Part shown: positions 12,401-25,404 of the stretch, in pieces | Position numbering within the stretch: position 1 is the stretch's first letter | How the letters are laid out: each line of letters opens with the position of its first letter | Source: Stictocephala bisonia | Lineage: Eukaryota > Arthropoda > Insecta > Hemiptera > Membracidae | Length of the DNA: 64,000 nt | Reading direction: 5' to 3' | Assembly: GCA_035578905.1 (NCBI GenBank) | Contig: JAQJVL010000127.1 | Coordinates: 620,001 to 684,000 of the forward strand | The notes under the pieces: model-generated | What the model was told of the DNA's origin: nothing | Seen by the model: the letters and a program-made list of their open reading frames with translations, nothing else | Databases searched by the model: none | Translations under genes and position numbers: made by a program

Positions 12401-14900
12401 ATTTCAATATTATTTAACCTTATCCGTTCTTATTATTCATTAATTTCATGGGATATCCGCTGTAGCTCTGTGTTTTATCTAGTATCGTTTGGGTTTCATT
12501 TAGTACATTAATTGTTTGTTTTATTAATATGTTTAATCATTACCCGTCTTCATATTTTCTTTTAACGAATTATATTTGTAATAATTTTTTTTTCGTTATG
12601 ATTTGTCTATTTGTATCTATTCATCTCTAATGAGTTAATAATTTTGACATACTTATTGATAAAATAAAATTGTACACTTTCCTTTCTGTTTTAAAATGTT
12701 CAGTCCCTGCCAAAGTACTAATTAAGTTACATTGAAATTTTTCCAGGAAACTTTCCAAATAAATGAAAAATAAAAGCTTCAAAATTACCCAAATAAGATC
12801 TTGTTATCATATTTATATTATTATATCATATTATTGAATTTAAAATGATCCATAACTGCACTTACACTAGGAAAGATTCAAGAAATCGGTTTGTGATAAC
12901 TTTATACTATTCGAAAACATATACATTATGAATAACATAATACCATCTCCCAAATATCTATTGAAGTATACATTTTCAAGGAGGTAAACCTGAGAATCTG
13001 AGTTATTCAGTGTAAGGATACAACTAAAAGGCAAACCAGTTAAAGAGATGTAGCTTCAGTAAACTGGAAGGCTCGTTACTCCTCGACTTGTATATCTAGA
13101 TATGTATATTTATATTAGAAATTCATAACTTATCTACTCTAATTAACAATTATACTTTTGTATTTTATCCTAATATGTATATAAACGTTCTATTTTAATA
13201 TATCTAGTCCTAAAGCATCATAAGGAAATATTAGTTTAGTATTTAAATTGGAATAACAATACTTTTAAATGTGTGTATTGATTAATGTGTACGTATTTAC
13301 AAAAATGAACTATAATGTAAATAATATTATTATCAAATTAAAATATTTTTAAATTTGTCGTGAATGTATATAAGTCGTTTTAACTAAATTAAATGAAACA
13401 TGTGGGCTTGAAAAACATTTTTTACTCGATTGAACTAAGTTTTTTGTTAACACAAATTTCATTTTGCTCAGTTCATTCTATTTACTTTGATAGTAAAACC
13501 CTTTTAATTTTTCAGAATTATTTTAGTGTACTATCAAAATTTAGAACAAGTTAAACTGTCACTGATCTCAATATTTTTAATATTTCGGTTTTCGAATTTG
13601 TAATTGTTTTCAACACGAAACAAATCACTGGTAAATGATGATAACGAAATAAATCATGTAACAAAAAAATTTAATATTGAATAGGAAAATAATAATATTG
13701 TCATTAATTACGCAAATAATTTCCAGGATGATTATGGAAACATTATATTCAATGTATGCAATAACTAAAAACGTTATACATATATCGCTGGTAGCTGGAT
13801 TGACATTAGTCTCAATCAATTGTTTTATAGTAAACTGTTCCTCTTAAACAACTGTCAATATATTCTCATCACTAAATATCTTCTAAGTGAAGGTAAATTG
13901 TTGATAGTAAAAAGTCATTGTGCCTCAACTTGTCAAAATATGTTTAATTTATAAAGTAGTCATGTTGGAAAGTACAGAAGTAGTTTAAAGTAGATAGTTA
14001 AGAGATATCTTAGCAAATTTATGTTTTTATTTTATTGGTGTGTTACGCAAGTACATGTAATAAAAGAATTATGATCAATGGTAAATTTTGTTTCTAAATA
14101 TAACGTTGTCGTATTAAAATACTTGTTTCTTATATTTATGCTAACCGATTACTTATGAGAATCACTATACTTTGAGTACGAACCATGCATATGACATATA
14201 TTGAATGTGCAAAAATAACAACAATGAGAATATATTGTTTATTTTCGGGACACTTAATTTTCATTTCATAAGATTATGAATTTCCAAGATACGCATAATC
14301 TCTACAGTATATTGCTAATATTTAAATAGTAACCAACAAAATATTAATTATTAAATAATTTAATATAATTAAGTAGACCAATAAATATTTTTTTAATTGG
14401 TGAGGTCATCTATCCCTACAGCCCACCAACCCTCCTAGTAGACACTAGCACCAGCCAGTTGATTTTTCACAAAACTAAACAAATTGAGCTAAACAGGTTG
14501 AGTATGAGTTCGTTCAGTCACCCCCCCTAGAATGTTATACTGCTTTCAGTCGACCATTATCGTTTGCAACAATATGTAGGCTATGATGCTTCTTTGCAAT
14601 GACGGCAGATCTTATTAGTAAATAAAAAATTTAAGAGTATTTAAATGCCTAATCTTCTTATTTTAAAAGATCAATAAATATTACACGATAAATAATACGA
14701 TATTAATATGACTAGTGCATCATTTTTTCAAAATAAATTACTGTAACAATAGAAACATACATCAAGAGCAGGGGTTGACGGATTTGTTAAGCAAATGATC
14801 TGAACAAATTTGCCTATCATGATATTTCAATACTATTCGAATCATGCAAGGTATAAAACATGCCGTTTACACTTTGAAGCGATAATTAACTGTGAAGTAA
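9445..14900. other. Long AT-rich stretch with only traces of repeats
   Basis: No gene seen. Two short stretches (about 10670-10765 and 11860-12000) share the words CTATAAATCT and preceding TTTCCT-rich sequence with the repeat at 25405-25630 and 43065-43275. At 11575-11640 the words CTGATGATAAAAGG and CCTGAAACGCCACAAT recall the 3' ends of Penelope-like elements, but this is too short to call. The 64-codon frame at 13625-13819 is AT-driven. Confidence 0.4.
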
Positions 14901-14904
14901 GCTA

Positions 14905-15262
14905 TTCACCCACCCACCCTTCCATACACATACAATAGTATTGACCCACCCCACCCTCCCATACACATACAACGGTATTCACCCACCCACCAACCCATAC
15001 ACATACAATGGTATTCACCAACCCCACCCTTCCATACACATACAATAGTATTGACCCACCCCACCCTCCCATACACATACAACGGTATTCACCCACCCAC
15101 CAACCCATACACATACAATGGTATTCACCAACCCCACCCTTCCATACACATACAATGGTATTGACCCACCCCACCTCCCATACATATTCAATAGTATTGA
15201 CCCACCCCACCCTCCCATACACATACAATGGTATTGACCCACCCACCCTCCCATACGAGTAC
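14905..15262 (-). repeat. ~36-bp minisatellite with 110-bp higher-order repeat
   Basis: About ten units of CCCATACACATACAATGGTA plus C-rich CACCCACCC spacers. Bases 14921-15030 and 15031-15140 are identical: a 110-bp block of three units duplicated without a mismatch. A third, edited copy starts at 15141. Frames on both strands through it are artefacts of the repeat. This locus uses ACATACAATGG where the 26.8 kb array uses ACGTACAGTGG. Confidence 0.93.
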
Positions 15263-15335
15263 GATTCATATACTGCTATCCAAACTTAATTTATAATTAA
15301 TACAATTTATTAAACAGACAGACGCCACTCTTATT

Positions 15336-15478
15336 AACTTTGGAAGTGAAGGACGCGAGGAAAACTGATTAATGACGGATTGTTATCTGACGATTGAACT
15401 ACAGCTTCCTGGGTAATGAATCGTAGCCCCGAGTAATGACAAATGAACTCGGGAGAGCATATTTGGGTCAACTCAGGG
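15336..15478 (-). repeat. ~120-bp dispersed repeat, copy 1 (minus)
   Basis: Its reverse complement gives TTCATTTGTCATTACTCGGG, then GCTACGATTCATTACCC, AGCTGTAGTTCAATCGTC and GTCATTAATCAG. The same order occurs at 20874-21000 and 63454-63590, and partly at 63064-63150. Confidence 0.8.
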
Positions 15479-15507
15479 GGTTCCTATAAAAGGGAATGAT
15501 TATGTAC

Positions 15508-15511
<4 letters not shown>

Positions 15512-15569
<58 letters not shown>
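15512..15569. repeat. (TA)n microsatellite
   Basis: Uninterrupted alternating T and A, about 29 dinucleotides. Confidence 0.97.
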
Positions 15570-15572
<3 letters not shown>

Positions 15573-15599
15573 TCCTAGTTAGCTACAAAATAAACCCTC

Positions 15600-16283
15600 G
15601 ATCCTATATATAATAGTGAGATAGTTCTTCTTAACTATTATTCAGGTTGCTATATTGTGTAACGGTTATAAGATAACAAAACTATTAATTACTTATAATG
15701 GAAATAAAATGCTTATTAAGTGAATTTTCTTTTAAATTCTGATAATATTATATTCTTCCTCTTCGATTTTTGAGGAAATATAGTATTATTAAAAATCAAA
15801 AACTAAGGACAAAACTATGAACGAATATGGTATGGATGTAATGTTCTGAATAATTTAGCAAGGCATTGTAATTATATTTTGTATTGATATTATAGTAATA
15901 GATGACAAGTAATTTTACCATTTTTTGTTTATTACAAAATAAAAATAGTCCGTATATAATAAATCGTATTTCAAAGTAAATCCTACAGATTTGCAGGAAT
16001 GTTATATTTAATATTTAATTTTCCAAAAAGTACGCTTGTACAGATTTATATAAACACTAAAAATAAAATTATTTTAAGTATAATATATTATTTATATCAT
16101 TATTGTACTAAAAGTGATTGGTAAAAATCAAGATCTGTGACATCTATTTACGATTTTTTTTAACTAGTTAGTATCAACCCATGCACATGAACCTAGAGAA
16201 TTGTTCAAAATAAATGCAAATTTTTTAAAGAACAATTGAAAAAAATTAAACCAACATTTACACCATAAACTATATATAATATA

Positions 16284-16325
<42 letters not shown>

Positions 16326-17100
16326 TTTTTACATCCTAAAATACGTAAGTAGCCCTAATTTTTTACTTTATATTAACTTTTTATATATATATATATATTA
16401 CTAATAATATTTGTTTATTTTATATTTTTTTATTTACTTCACTTAACACGAATATGACATACATTTCTATTTACTACGGATAAAAAATTAAGTATTTAAA
16501 AAAACATGTTTGGTTGTATTTGGGCAGATTGGTTGGTTGGGTTCGATTAGGTTTACAATGTGCATTCACGGTGAACATCCGCTAACCTTACTTGACTTAA
16601 AAAACTAATTTAAAAGCTAACGTAATTTAACCTAGCATAATCTAAGATATTCTAACATAACTTAGCCTACTTCATTCTACTATCTCAATTATAATTCGTA
16701 ATATGAATAGTTTGATGTGATATTTATGTCAATGAGAAAATTGACGTAATATAAACAGTTTTTAGTGTAAACATATTTCCTATTTTATAACTTTTATAAT
16801 AGGTATATCCGTCAATAAAATTTCTATTCGCTCATTTTTATAGGTTTAAAATTGGCAAGTTTATAGAATCATGATATCGTGTAGGACACCTATACTCTAT
16901 ATCAGGGAATTTTAAATTAAAAACCTTTTTTAATAATTAAGAGTTAGTATCTTTATTTTAAAAACATAATTCATTTTGTAATATATTCATTTGTTTGTAA
17001 AACTTAATATTTAACATTGAAACTTTTTCAAATATTTTCAAAAGTAATAAAACATATGAAAATAAAATTTTCATCACTTTACGATTCTTTTATTTCATTG
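15600..17100. other. AT-rich stretch, no gene seen
   Basis: Holds further (TA)n runs at about 16285-16316 and 16382-16400, the first followed by a T run. No coding or RNA feature recognised. Confidence 0.5.
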
Positions 17101-17109
17101 AATCCATTT

Positions 17110-17670
17110 TTTTATTATAATAAACAGTGTACTACGGATAACACTAGATATAATCATAAATATATGTAATACATACATCGATTACTAACAATTATTGCCT
17201 ATAAATTCAATCATAATCAGAAATAATTATAATTGCCATGAGCAATTAGTTTATCAAATTTCCATTCCATACTGATCACTAGACATCGTAATGATTCCTG
17301 CTTTCATGGCAGTGCAATTAAATATTGATATATATTAGTTTCATCATTTACACTCCATCCTAATGCTCGATTTATTGGTCCATATATCTTGAATGAGTTA
17401 AGCCTGGTTTCAGTAATTAACTGCACTTGAAGAATAACATTGTTATACAGACATACTGATTGGATTGTATACTAGTGAAAATCCAGTGCAAGAGTGGTGG
17501 AAGTGAGATAGAGAAATAATCTTCCCTCACTGTGTAATACTATTTAAAAATTGTCATTAAAACTAGGTAGATGGTAGGCTGCTTGTTGGCAATGCAGTAG
17601 CAACGTTACTCATTACGTTATCAGCAACAGTGACCAATGCCGGTTTTATTACCAATAACGCATCAAACCT
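17110..17670 (+). repeat. Dispersed repeat, copy 1 (partner at 41.3-42.1 kb)
   Basis: Shared with 41340-42100 in the same order: GATTACTAACAATTATTG, ATGAGCAATTAGTT, GCAGTGCAATTAAATATT, ATTTAAAAATTGTCAT and CAGCA.CAGTGACCA. The partner has about 200 extra bases in the middle. It is probably an old non-autonomous transposon. Termini are not resolved, and short frames on both strands here (17563-17845) have no recognisable content. Confidence 0.6.
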
Positions 17671-17849
17671 ACTGCTATTTTCAGCAAACACTGTAATCTT
17701 TACTATAAAGTTCTGTTCATTACATATATTTTTACTAGTAAACAATGTTACGGAAGTTTATCATAAGGTAAACCTGGAGGTGAAAGTTAGTCCCACTCAT
17801 GATGCACCTAGGTGCAGTTTTGGAACATTAACCCTCCACTGCTGAAACA

Positions 17850-19340
17850 CATAAATATAACACGCAGTAATCTATCAATTCCAGTTTATGACTTTATACA
17901 GCATAAAGTCATAAAGTAGTCAATCAGCTGATGTATTTATCTAAACGTACTATATTTTAACTACATATTTAGTTACTTATTTTATGCTAACTAAAATAAA
18001 TTTTACTTGTGTTTTTTAATGCAAGTGTGTAGCTAATCAAGTTATATTGAGTAATTTTTTTAATAATACGTATATCTTTCATTTTAAATTTGACTGTCAT
18101 TTTGGAGCCATGATAGTTTATTTGTAAAAAATATTTTATGGGTCATCCACTTTGGCTCCATGCAAAGTTTTCATTCATAAATTTTTGCCAAGTTCCTAAG
18201 TTACATTACTTACCATTCATAGGAATGCGATGGTCTTTCCAAGAACAATTTTAAAAATATCAATGCAGTTTTTAAACTTTATTATCTAGTAGCCATAATA
18301 GAATTTGAAAAATAACAGAACATTGTAAGGGGTCTGTATACGATTATAACAATATTATAAAATTATTAATAAATATTAGTTGTTATTTATAATGTGGATA
18401 TCGTACACTACGTATTGTATGTACCTTGTTATAAAGTTAATTATTTTATTTTTATTTGTTTATAGACGTTAAAAACGCCTTATTTTTATTTTTGAATATT
18501 AAACGTTAACATTAAACAAAAACTGTAATTTTAATGTTGATGGAGTATAATAAAAAGGATCTTTGGCCATTTTCAAAAATTGCGTGAAATAGTTAGGTAT
18601 TATGAAACCGAAAAGTTGAGTGGTGTTTTTTTATCAAACAACGTAGTAAACTATTTAATGTTATGTGATAACGTTAGTATAATTTTAATGTTCACTCGTG
18701 GATTTTTTAACATTTAGTAATTAAAAATTGTTGTTTGTTTGAAATTAATAGCTAATACATTAATATTACAATTAATTAAGCTTGTTGTCAAAGGTAATTT
18801 ATTTAAATAAAAAATCTTTACTGTCGTCAGACAAAATATATTCACAAAATTAAGCTATATAATATATCTTGTAAAAGTAAGTAAGTATCAAGTGTTTGTA
18901 AGTAAGTTTGATAAAAATACTACCATATATATAACAATTGGTTGTGTTCTTCTTATTTGTTTTCCAAAAAAACACACTTATAATGTATATGAGAATCTAT
19001 ATCAACAACAAGATTCTTGTATGATTCTGTTAAGATCAAATATTTGTTTCTAAAAATAAATAATCTGTCGCATGCTCAATTAATTACTTTGTTTTTGAAT
19101 AGCATGCCAATACTCGTGCATTTATTACATAAATAGCCATTAAAACCCTTTAGAATTCCTAAATTTGATATTATTATTAAATTGTCAATATTGCAAATAA
19201 CAATCCTTTATTTTATCCATACAATAAACGAACATTCATTAATTTGAATGTTGATTGAATAAACCATCGAACTATATATAACAAAATAAACAGTGTAGGA
19301 CCCATTACCACAGTTTCATTGGAGATCTAACAGTGTTGTT
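17850..19340. other. AT-rich stretch, nothing seen
   Basis: No gene or repeat that I can support. Confidence 0.45.
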
Positions 19341-19350
19341 TTTGTGTTAT

Positions 19351-19592
19351 ACCACAGAGAATAAAGAAACAGAGGTATATATTTTATACCCAAACTGAAC
19401 TCTTAAGTTGCATGTACATCTTTATACGTGTTTGTGAATAATTACTAAGTTTATGATAATTGAATTAGGGGTAGAAATTGAAGAACTGATGAGGAAGCCC
19501 TGCCATCTGCATTGCAAAACGGAGAAGTAAATACTCGACTCACACTTGCCATATTTTTGGGTTGCCACATTTGTTTCTTTATTCTCTGTGGT
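19351..19592. mobile_element. MITE with perfect 21-bp inverted ends and TTAT target duplication
   Basis: The left end 19351-19371 begins ACCACAGAGAATAAAG and the right end 19572-19592 is its exact reverse complement over 21 bases. TTAT sits immediately outside both ends (19347-19350 and 19593-19596). Total length is 242 bp with no coding capacity, so it needs a transposase supplied elsewhere. A 4-bp duplication is compatible with several superfamilies that make 4-bp duplications, such as Sola or Chapaev. The family is not identified. A diverged relative is at 5358-5536. Confidence 0.85.
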
Positions 19593-19867
19593 TTATCTCA
19601 CTTGGAAGTATGATCTATAAAAATAACAATATCATTGAACATTGAATGTGAATATGGCCAATAACTAGTAATTAGTATGGAATTGGATTGGTCATGAAAG
19701 CTGCCATTATTACGGAGTCTAGTTACCAGTAACGAGCAGATATTTGATGGACTAATTAACTCACAACAGGTTCTAATTATGTGTTGATGCAACAGAACTA
19801 AATTACAGAAGGTGTCGGTAATCAACAATATTATGTAACTGCAGCATTTCTGACTATTTATACGAGT

Positions 19868-20145
19868 ATTTATTCTTCAGACGCAGATCGTCAAGATATG
19901 GGCGAATATGAATTTCGAATAAGTGTAATGAGTGAAGATGAACGAATGTAGTCATTGTTACTATCTGAGTTCAACTTAGCTCATAAAGGACTATTTTAGC
20001 CCAATAGCCAGGACAACCATGGGGTCTACAGCTTTACCTGGAATCCGAACCATGTAGTGTTGGTCTGGCTAACTGACAAATCTGACATTCAGTTCTCTTC
20101 CCTACACATCATCTAAACCTTGACTACCATCCAAAATTTTGAATA
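19868..20145 (-). mobile_element. SINE-like repeat, 3' part, minus strand
   Basis: The reverse complement matches the 3' two-thirds of the repeats at 23391 and 25737. It contains GGTTCGGATTCC (like a pol III B box), then CTGGCTATTGGGCT, and ends CATATCTTGACGAT. The 5' head with the A-box-like motif is missing, which fits 5' truncation. Confidence 0.75.
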
Positions 20146-20149
20146 AACT

Positions 20150-20870
20150 AAGGTTTGACAACACTCTGTACATTTTTTCCAGTTAACGAAAATAAACATT
20201 TTGTAAATTGTTTTATTTTATATTTTGAAAGCTTCAGCTTTAACATTTTAGGTAAGGAAAAACTATTTTATTTTATTTTTTATTATCTGTATATATAATA
20301 AATCATATAGTAAATAGTTTTAAATATTAAAATTGAAGTCACGAATTAATATTAAACTTGGCAAGTTTCAACATTCCAGTAGCAGTAATTACATATTCGG
20401 TTTACCAACCTTAAGTGTGTAATATGTACATTTTTGAATTTGTACATAAAGATGACATACATTTTTTCGTATACCACAGTAAAACTGAAACATTAATATA
20501 AGTCCTAATTTTTGTACAGTGATCTGTACGTGAAAATGTATTTCTGTAGTTTTATCAGTAGTTGGAGTGTTTTGTAGATAAAGCTGCGTTTTCTGAAAAT
20601 TTAACTAAATTGTAGTATAAGTATGGAAATAAAAAACCCATTACTAAGTCCTAACCACCCTTATAGGGGTACTTAGTGTTACTACATTATTATATTCAAT
20701 AATGTTAATAAAGATACTGTAATTATAACTAAAAATTTTACTGGACATGGAAGATTGTTGGGCTGTCTAAATAGGAAGGATATTTTTCTTTTAGTGGTAA
20801 ATTTTATTAAGTTCTAAATATTTACTATACTAATATCTCCCATATAACGTACTGAATACTCGTGATCCAT
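20150..20870. other. AT-rich stretch, nothing seen
   Basis: No supported feature. Confidence 0.45.
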
Positions 20871-20873
20871 CGT

Positions 20874-21000
20874 CTAAAGTGGTCGTTTATTTGTCATTAA
20901 TCGGGGCTACAACTCATTACGCAGACAGCTGTAGTTCAACTGTCCGATAACAACTCGTCATTAATCAGCCTTCATTGCGTCATTCACTTGTAAAGATAAT
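20874..21000 (+). repeat. ~120-bp dispersed repeat, copy 2
   Basis: Nearly the same as 63454-63590: TCTAAAGTGGTCGTTTATTT, GTCATTAATCGGGGCTACAA, CAGACAGCTGTAGTTCAAC and a second CATTAATCAG. Confidence 0.85.
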
Positions 21001-22430
21001 GAGAATGACGCATATTCGTTTGATCTATTTGGAGAATAATAAATTATGTTCTTAAATAAATGTTGATAGATTTGTATTCTATTTTTTCAATAAAATTACA
21101 AACCATGAATTGCAGTATAGTTTTAAATGTTAAATTTTTATTTTTTATTTAAAGACAGATCTAAGTCCTAGCATTAACAATAATCGTTGAATTTAATTAG
21201 CGTGTCTTTGGGATCTAAAGGCAGTATGTTACAGCATTGCAAACATGCCTAATAGCCCACATGTTTTCACCTCCAACTAACTATATTACGGTTTCTTTTA
21301 CTCTCTATCCTGTTTACGGAGACCAGTCAGTGGTTAATATTTACGTGTTGTATAGTACTGGAATCCAGGAAAGAGATCATTATTGTCATCCGAGAATTAA
21401 GTTTTAATTGCATCCAGGTTATCAGTTTGCCCAAATTTATACATCGCCCAAAATTCTATGATAACCTGTACGCTCCAGTTATTTTACAGTCCCTCTCTAT
21501 CGAACTAATAAAATAACTGGTCACTAAATATTTCTACAGATAATAAATAAACACAGGTAACATATAATATTGCGCTGTACGGGTAACGAGTAGTCTTCAG
21601 CTACCGTCTATAAGAAAGTGCCAGCTTAGTTTCTCCCTTCTCGTATTCCTATCGAAATTCTTAAATATAATCGTATTAAATTAGTACAAATTTTATATGC
21701 GTTCACTTTAGCCATAACAGAGTGTTTTTTTTCGTTGATATTACCTAGTCAAAGGATTACACTGCACTTACTATCCACATTTTTAAACTAATCTTTTAAA
21801 CATTTCAAAATATTTATATTCTCATGACTCATTAAATGTCCAGTATATCAATAATGGAAATTTTAAACTTCAATTATCAATATATAATAATTTTTGTAAT
21901 TATATTTTTATAACATTGGGTACATCATAATAATCAAAATAAAATTTATTTCAAATTTACCTACGTTTGTATATGTATGCCAGTGTAAAAATATAATTTT
22001 CACTACAGGATGTGAATGTATCTGGCATAGTGTACAGTGTGTTTGTTGTAGGTTTCATTTTTCAAACAAAATATAAATATATTTTCTTTTTAGTCGTAAA
22101 ATATATTTTGTTTTAAAAAACGTTATTATTCTTCTACTTCCAGTTTTTCAGTTTAATGTGTGAAAGAGCCTCTTAATATATAGATAATACACCTGGGAGT
22201 CAAGTAAACAATGCTAACTTTTTATGATTTGTATTGTTGAAACGAATGAAATATTATGCTATGTAAATAATAAAGTGCAATTAATATTAAAGTAAGAAGC
22301 TCTAAATGAGTCAAATTGATATGTGAAAATAGCTTGTTTAGAATCTATGTAATTTAAAATACAGCCTACTTCAATTGATAGCATATTTGGTTGTTAAAAG
22401 AGTATGTGTATATACAGAATTTAGATAGTA
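21001..22430. other. AT-rich stretch, nothing seen
   Basis: No gene or recognised repeat. Confidence 0.45.
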
Positions 22431-22436
22431 AAATTA

Positions 22437-22575
22437 TATTCCACTTGGATAAACAGAGCCCATGACGTGAGCTTAGCCCAAAACTCGTTACAAGGTAAAA
22501 CAACAATGTAAATCACTGCGTGAGACAGTCTTTGTTTAGGACGCCCGAGGACGTAAAGAATGTGATCCCACCATC
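22437..22575 (+). repeat. Dispersed repeat, partner inverted at 61.3 kb
   Basis: CACTTGGATAAACAGAGC, CATGACGTGAGCTTAG, CAAGGTAAAACAACAATGTA and CGAGGACGTAAAGAA recur as the reverse complement at 61290-61430. Confidence 0.8.
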
Positions 22576-22934
22576 TTTATTTTTTACATCATATTACAGG
22601 ATTTACTAGCCTAAAAACATACGAAAATCAACTAAATATTACCTCAAGATTACACGTTGTTGTAAAATAAATTCTTAATCGTAATTATAAAAGTTAAATT
22701 ACATATATCTCCATTAAAAATCTGAATTTTGTGCTGACAAAAATTTGGATATCTCATATTAAGTGTGATTAGATCTAAAATTAACTGTGAAAATCAGATA
22801 CCTGCATTATGGATTTGATGTAAGGATTATCATGACACATTATCATAGTTATATAAATAAATTTCTTTTTTAAATTAACGTTAGTAGATCTATATTTTTT
22901 CCAACTTCATTTATAATTATTATTAATAACATTA

Positions 22935-23394
22935 CAGACGGCACTAGGGGCATGGTGCTGTAATCCAGCCACTTGGAGACGAAGTTTTGAGGATATTGTA
23001 GGCAATAGGCTCATGCTCAATCGTTTTAATAATGACATGGCATCCGCTCAATGGTTGCCATCGATGTCAACTCTACTAGATAAGTCTAGAGTGGCCATGT
23101 TGGTTAGTAGATGAGGTTCAGATGTTGTGTAAGGAAGATAACTGAGTGCCAGATTAACACAGGAAAAACATGTCTTAACACGGAGCTATCCATGGTCGTA
23201 TCCATGGAGATGAAAAGAACGAGATTCGGATAGCACGTAAAGCTGCAGTTCCCTTAGATGCCCTGGTTTTTTTAAACTATTTATAAATAATTCTTTCTAG
23301 TTAACAGGAGCAGTCATTAGTTAGAAACAATAACTTCACAATTTAATCTTCATTCATCACATTCATTCGGACCTCATATTTCCTCAAATCTCGC
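22935..23394 (+). mobile_element. SINE-like repeat, first half of a head-to-tail dimer
   Basis: It begins with GGCACTAGGGGCATGGTGCT, a mutated form of the family head GTCGGCACTAGTGGCGCAGT. Inside the head, TGGCGCAGTGC fits a pol III A box well. Internal family words include CCGCTCAATGGTTGCCAT and GAGGTTCAGATGTTGT, with ATTCGGATAGCACG where other copies have a B-box-like GGTTCGGATTCC. The A to B spacing exceeds 200 bp, so it is not a simple tRNA. It runs straight into the next copy. Confidence 0.75.
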
Positions 23395-23825
23395 CACTAG
23401 TGGCACAGTGCTGTAATCGAGCTACTTGGGGGATAAGTGTTGAGTAGATTGTAATTGATAGGTTCTATCTATGCTTTGTCCTGTCAATGGACAGAGAATT
23501 GAACTACTCAATAGAACATCGATGTGGACAATACTACAAAAGTCTAGGGTGTCTATGTTGGAAGGGAGTCAAGGTTCAGATGTTGTCTAGGGAAGAGAAC
23601 TGAGTATCAGACTGGTAAGCTAGCTGAAAATTAGACCAACACCACGTGGATCGGATTCCACGTAAATATTTAAGTCCGTAATTTTCCCTGGCTATTGGGA
23701 TATTAATAAATAATTCTTCCTGAGGAACAATTGATTTTAGTTACTAACAATGACTACACTCATCACACTTATTCGTTTCTCATGTTCACCCATATCTTGA
23801 CGATCGGTGTCTTATTAGTGAATCC
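23391..23825 (+). mobile_element. SINE-like repeat, second half of the dimer
   Basis: Head CCACTAGTGGCACAGTGCTG, then CAAGGTTCAGATGTTGTC, a degraded B-box-like segment (GGATCGGATTCC) and CCCTGGCTATTGGGAT. It ends CATATCTTGACGATCGGTGT. The terminal ~21 bp (ATCGGTGT.TTA.TA.TGAAT) is repeated once more just downstream, which suggests the 3' end of this family is a short tandem motif. Confidence 0.8.
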
Positions 23826-24395
23826 CTAAAATCGGTGTATTACTATTGAATATTCAAATGGTATTCAACTATGAACCTGATTGGCTCGTGAGAAGTACAA
23901 TTTTGTATTTCATATAGTGGCCTTTTTGTTGTTCATTATTCAGAATAAGCCATATTTATTTCAATAAGCAAAGTTTTTCTAGTTCTTCTTCCTATAGCTC
24001 TGGACACATTTCCGGGAAACAATACTTTTTCTGGTCGTTTTTCTGTTTGGAATGTCAAACATTGTGCTATAAAGTTTCTTTTATTACATCAGTCGATTTA
24101 TCTTTTATGTTTGGATGTAATATTTCATGAGTTCTACCACATATTTTGGTAATTTCGAGAGTCTGATCCCCTTTACATGCCCAAAGAATACTACTTGATT
24201 AGACTGTACTTACTTGGAATGATGTTATATTTCCACTATATACAAGTTTGTCAATTAAAAACTTAATATTTAATAGACATAATAATATTATGATAATCTT
24301 TCTGGAAAAGTGTTATGTCAAAATTAATTTTAGAAACTAATGCCGTAGCCACATAGAAATGTTCTGGTTTGATTACTTCGTAGGGTGTTTATAGT

Positions 24396-24960
24396 TTAAT
24401 TACAGTTAGATAATAATCTAAAGCTATTTGTTATTAGTCCAAAACTACTTTTATTTACTATTTTTCCCAAACTTGTATCTTGTATGCTTAATGTTATGTT
24501 CGTAAATTGATAATACATTTGTATTTTATAGTATTTTCTGTTCAATAGTTCCAGATTTAAAGATTTAACTATCAAAATGAAATTTGAGTTACCCTCATCA
24601 CAACTTAATTGGTCGGTGGCTCTCCAAACAGGTCTGTCTGATGCCTTGCCTTTCATCTCCATGTTTGATCTGCATCCGGAGTATCTCACAACTTGACCGA
24701 AGTAACTAAAGCGCAGTCTTCTTCTTCCATTATCTCGTTCTTTCTTTCGTTCAATGATTGCCTCTAGAAAATTCATTGTGTCTATATAAATGATATATCT
24801 ACTTATGCCTAATTTTTCAGCAGTCTTAAATTTTTTTTCCATTAAGTTTCAGTAGTCTTTCATTAATCATTTGTTCTGTCCATGTTAACTTTTTGTCCGC
24901 CTCCAAAACACCACATGTCAAATAACATATTTATCATAAAACATTTATTTTCTTAAATAA
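24396..24960 (-). pseudogene. LINE ORF2 C-terminal fragment
   Basis: On the minus strand, frames joined by shifts read DMWCFGGGQK, then KLTWTEQMINERLLKLNG, then RRRLRFSYFGQVVRYSG and MKGKASDRP. This resembles the 'MWCWRRM.K..WT...TNEEVL' and 'RRL.YFGHV.R' blocks that follow the RT domain in many insect non-LTR retrotransposons. The longest open piece is 148 codons (24842 to 24396). It is frameshifted and has no RT domain attached. The exact clade is uncertain. Confidence 0.55.
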
Positions 24961-25004
24961 TGTAACATTTCTTTTAGTAACAATATCACTGCAATAGCAA
25001 AGCG

Positions 25005-25135
25005 CGTGGGTGGGTCAAGACCAATGCACATCTATGGGTGGATTGTTTTGTTTATTTAGTTACAGGAACGTATACAGGTGAGCGGGAGGGTCATTAACAC
25101 CGTGCGTGTTATGGCCGATATCACGGTACGTGTTT
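25005..25135 (+). repeat. Decayed units of the ~36-bp minisatellite
   Basis: GCGTGGGTGGGTCAAGACCA, GTGAGCGGGAGGGTCATTAA and CACGGTACGTGTTTT are recognisable. Non-repeat bases intervene. Confidence 0.6.
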
Positions 25136-25404
25136 TCTGAGGTATAAATCAAACCAACCAAACCTCTATTGTTTTTTGGTTCCATAAGGAATATTTCAAG
25201 GCATAAATTAATTGAAAAATAGTGCATTTATGTTGGCACAAAATATTTTTATTTTTTTATCTATATTGGTGTTATTTACAACCGTATGGAAGTAAATTAA
25301 ATAATATAATCACCTTCAAAACAAATTAGACAATGAAAAAAAGTGCTATAAGATGAATCTAAAAGTTACGATTAGTACAATAATGGAGCTTATTTTCGTA
25401 GTGA

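Noticed and set aside
14902..15289. Three open frames through the 14.9 kb array
   Set aside because: Repeat-driven, as above.
16617..16673. Worn CCTAA-type telomere repeat
   Set aside because: Words such as AACCTAG and CTTAGCC recur but no regular five-base period is kept.
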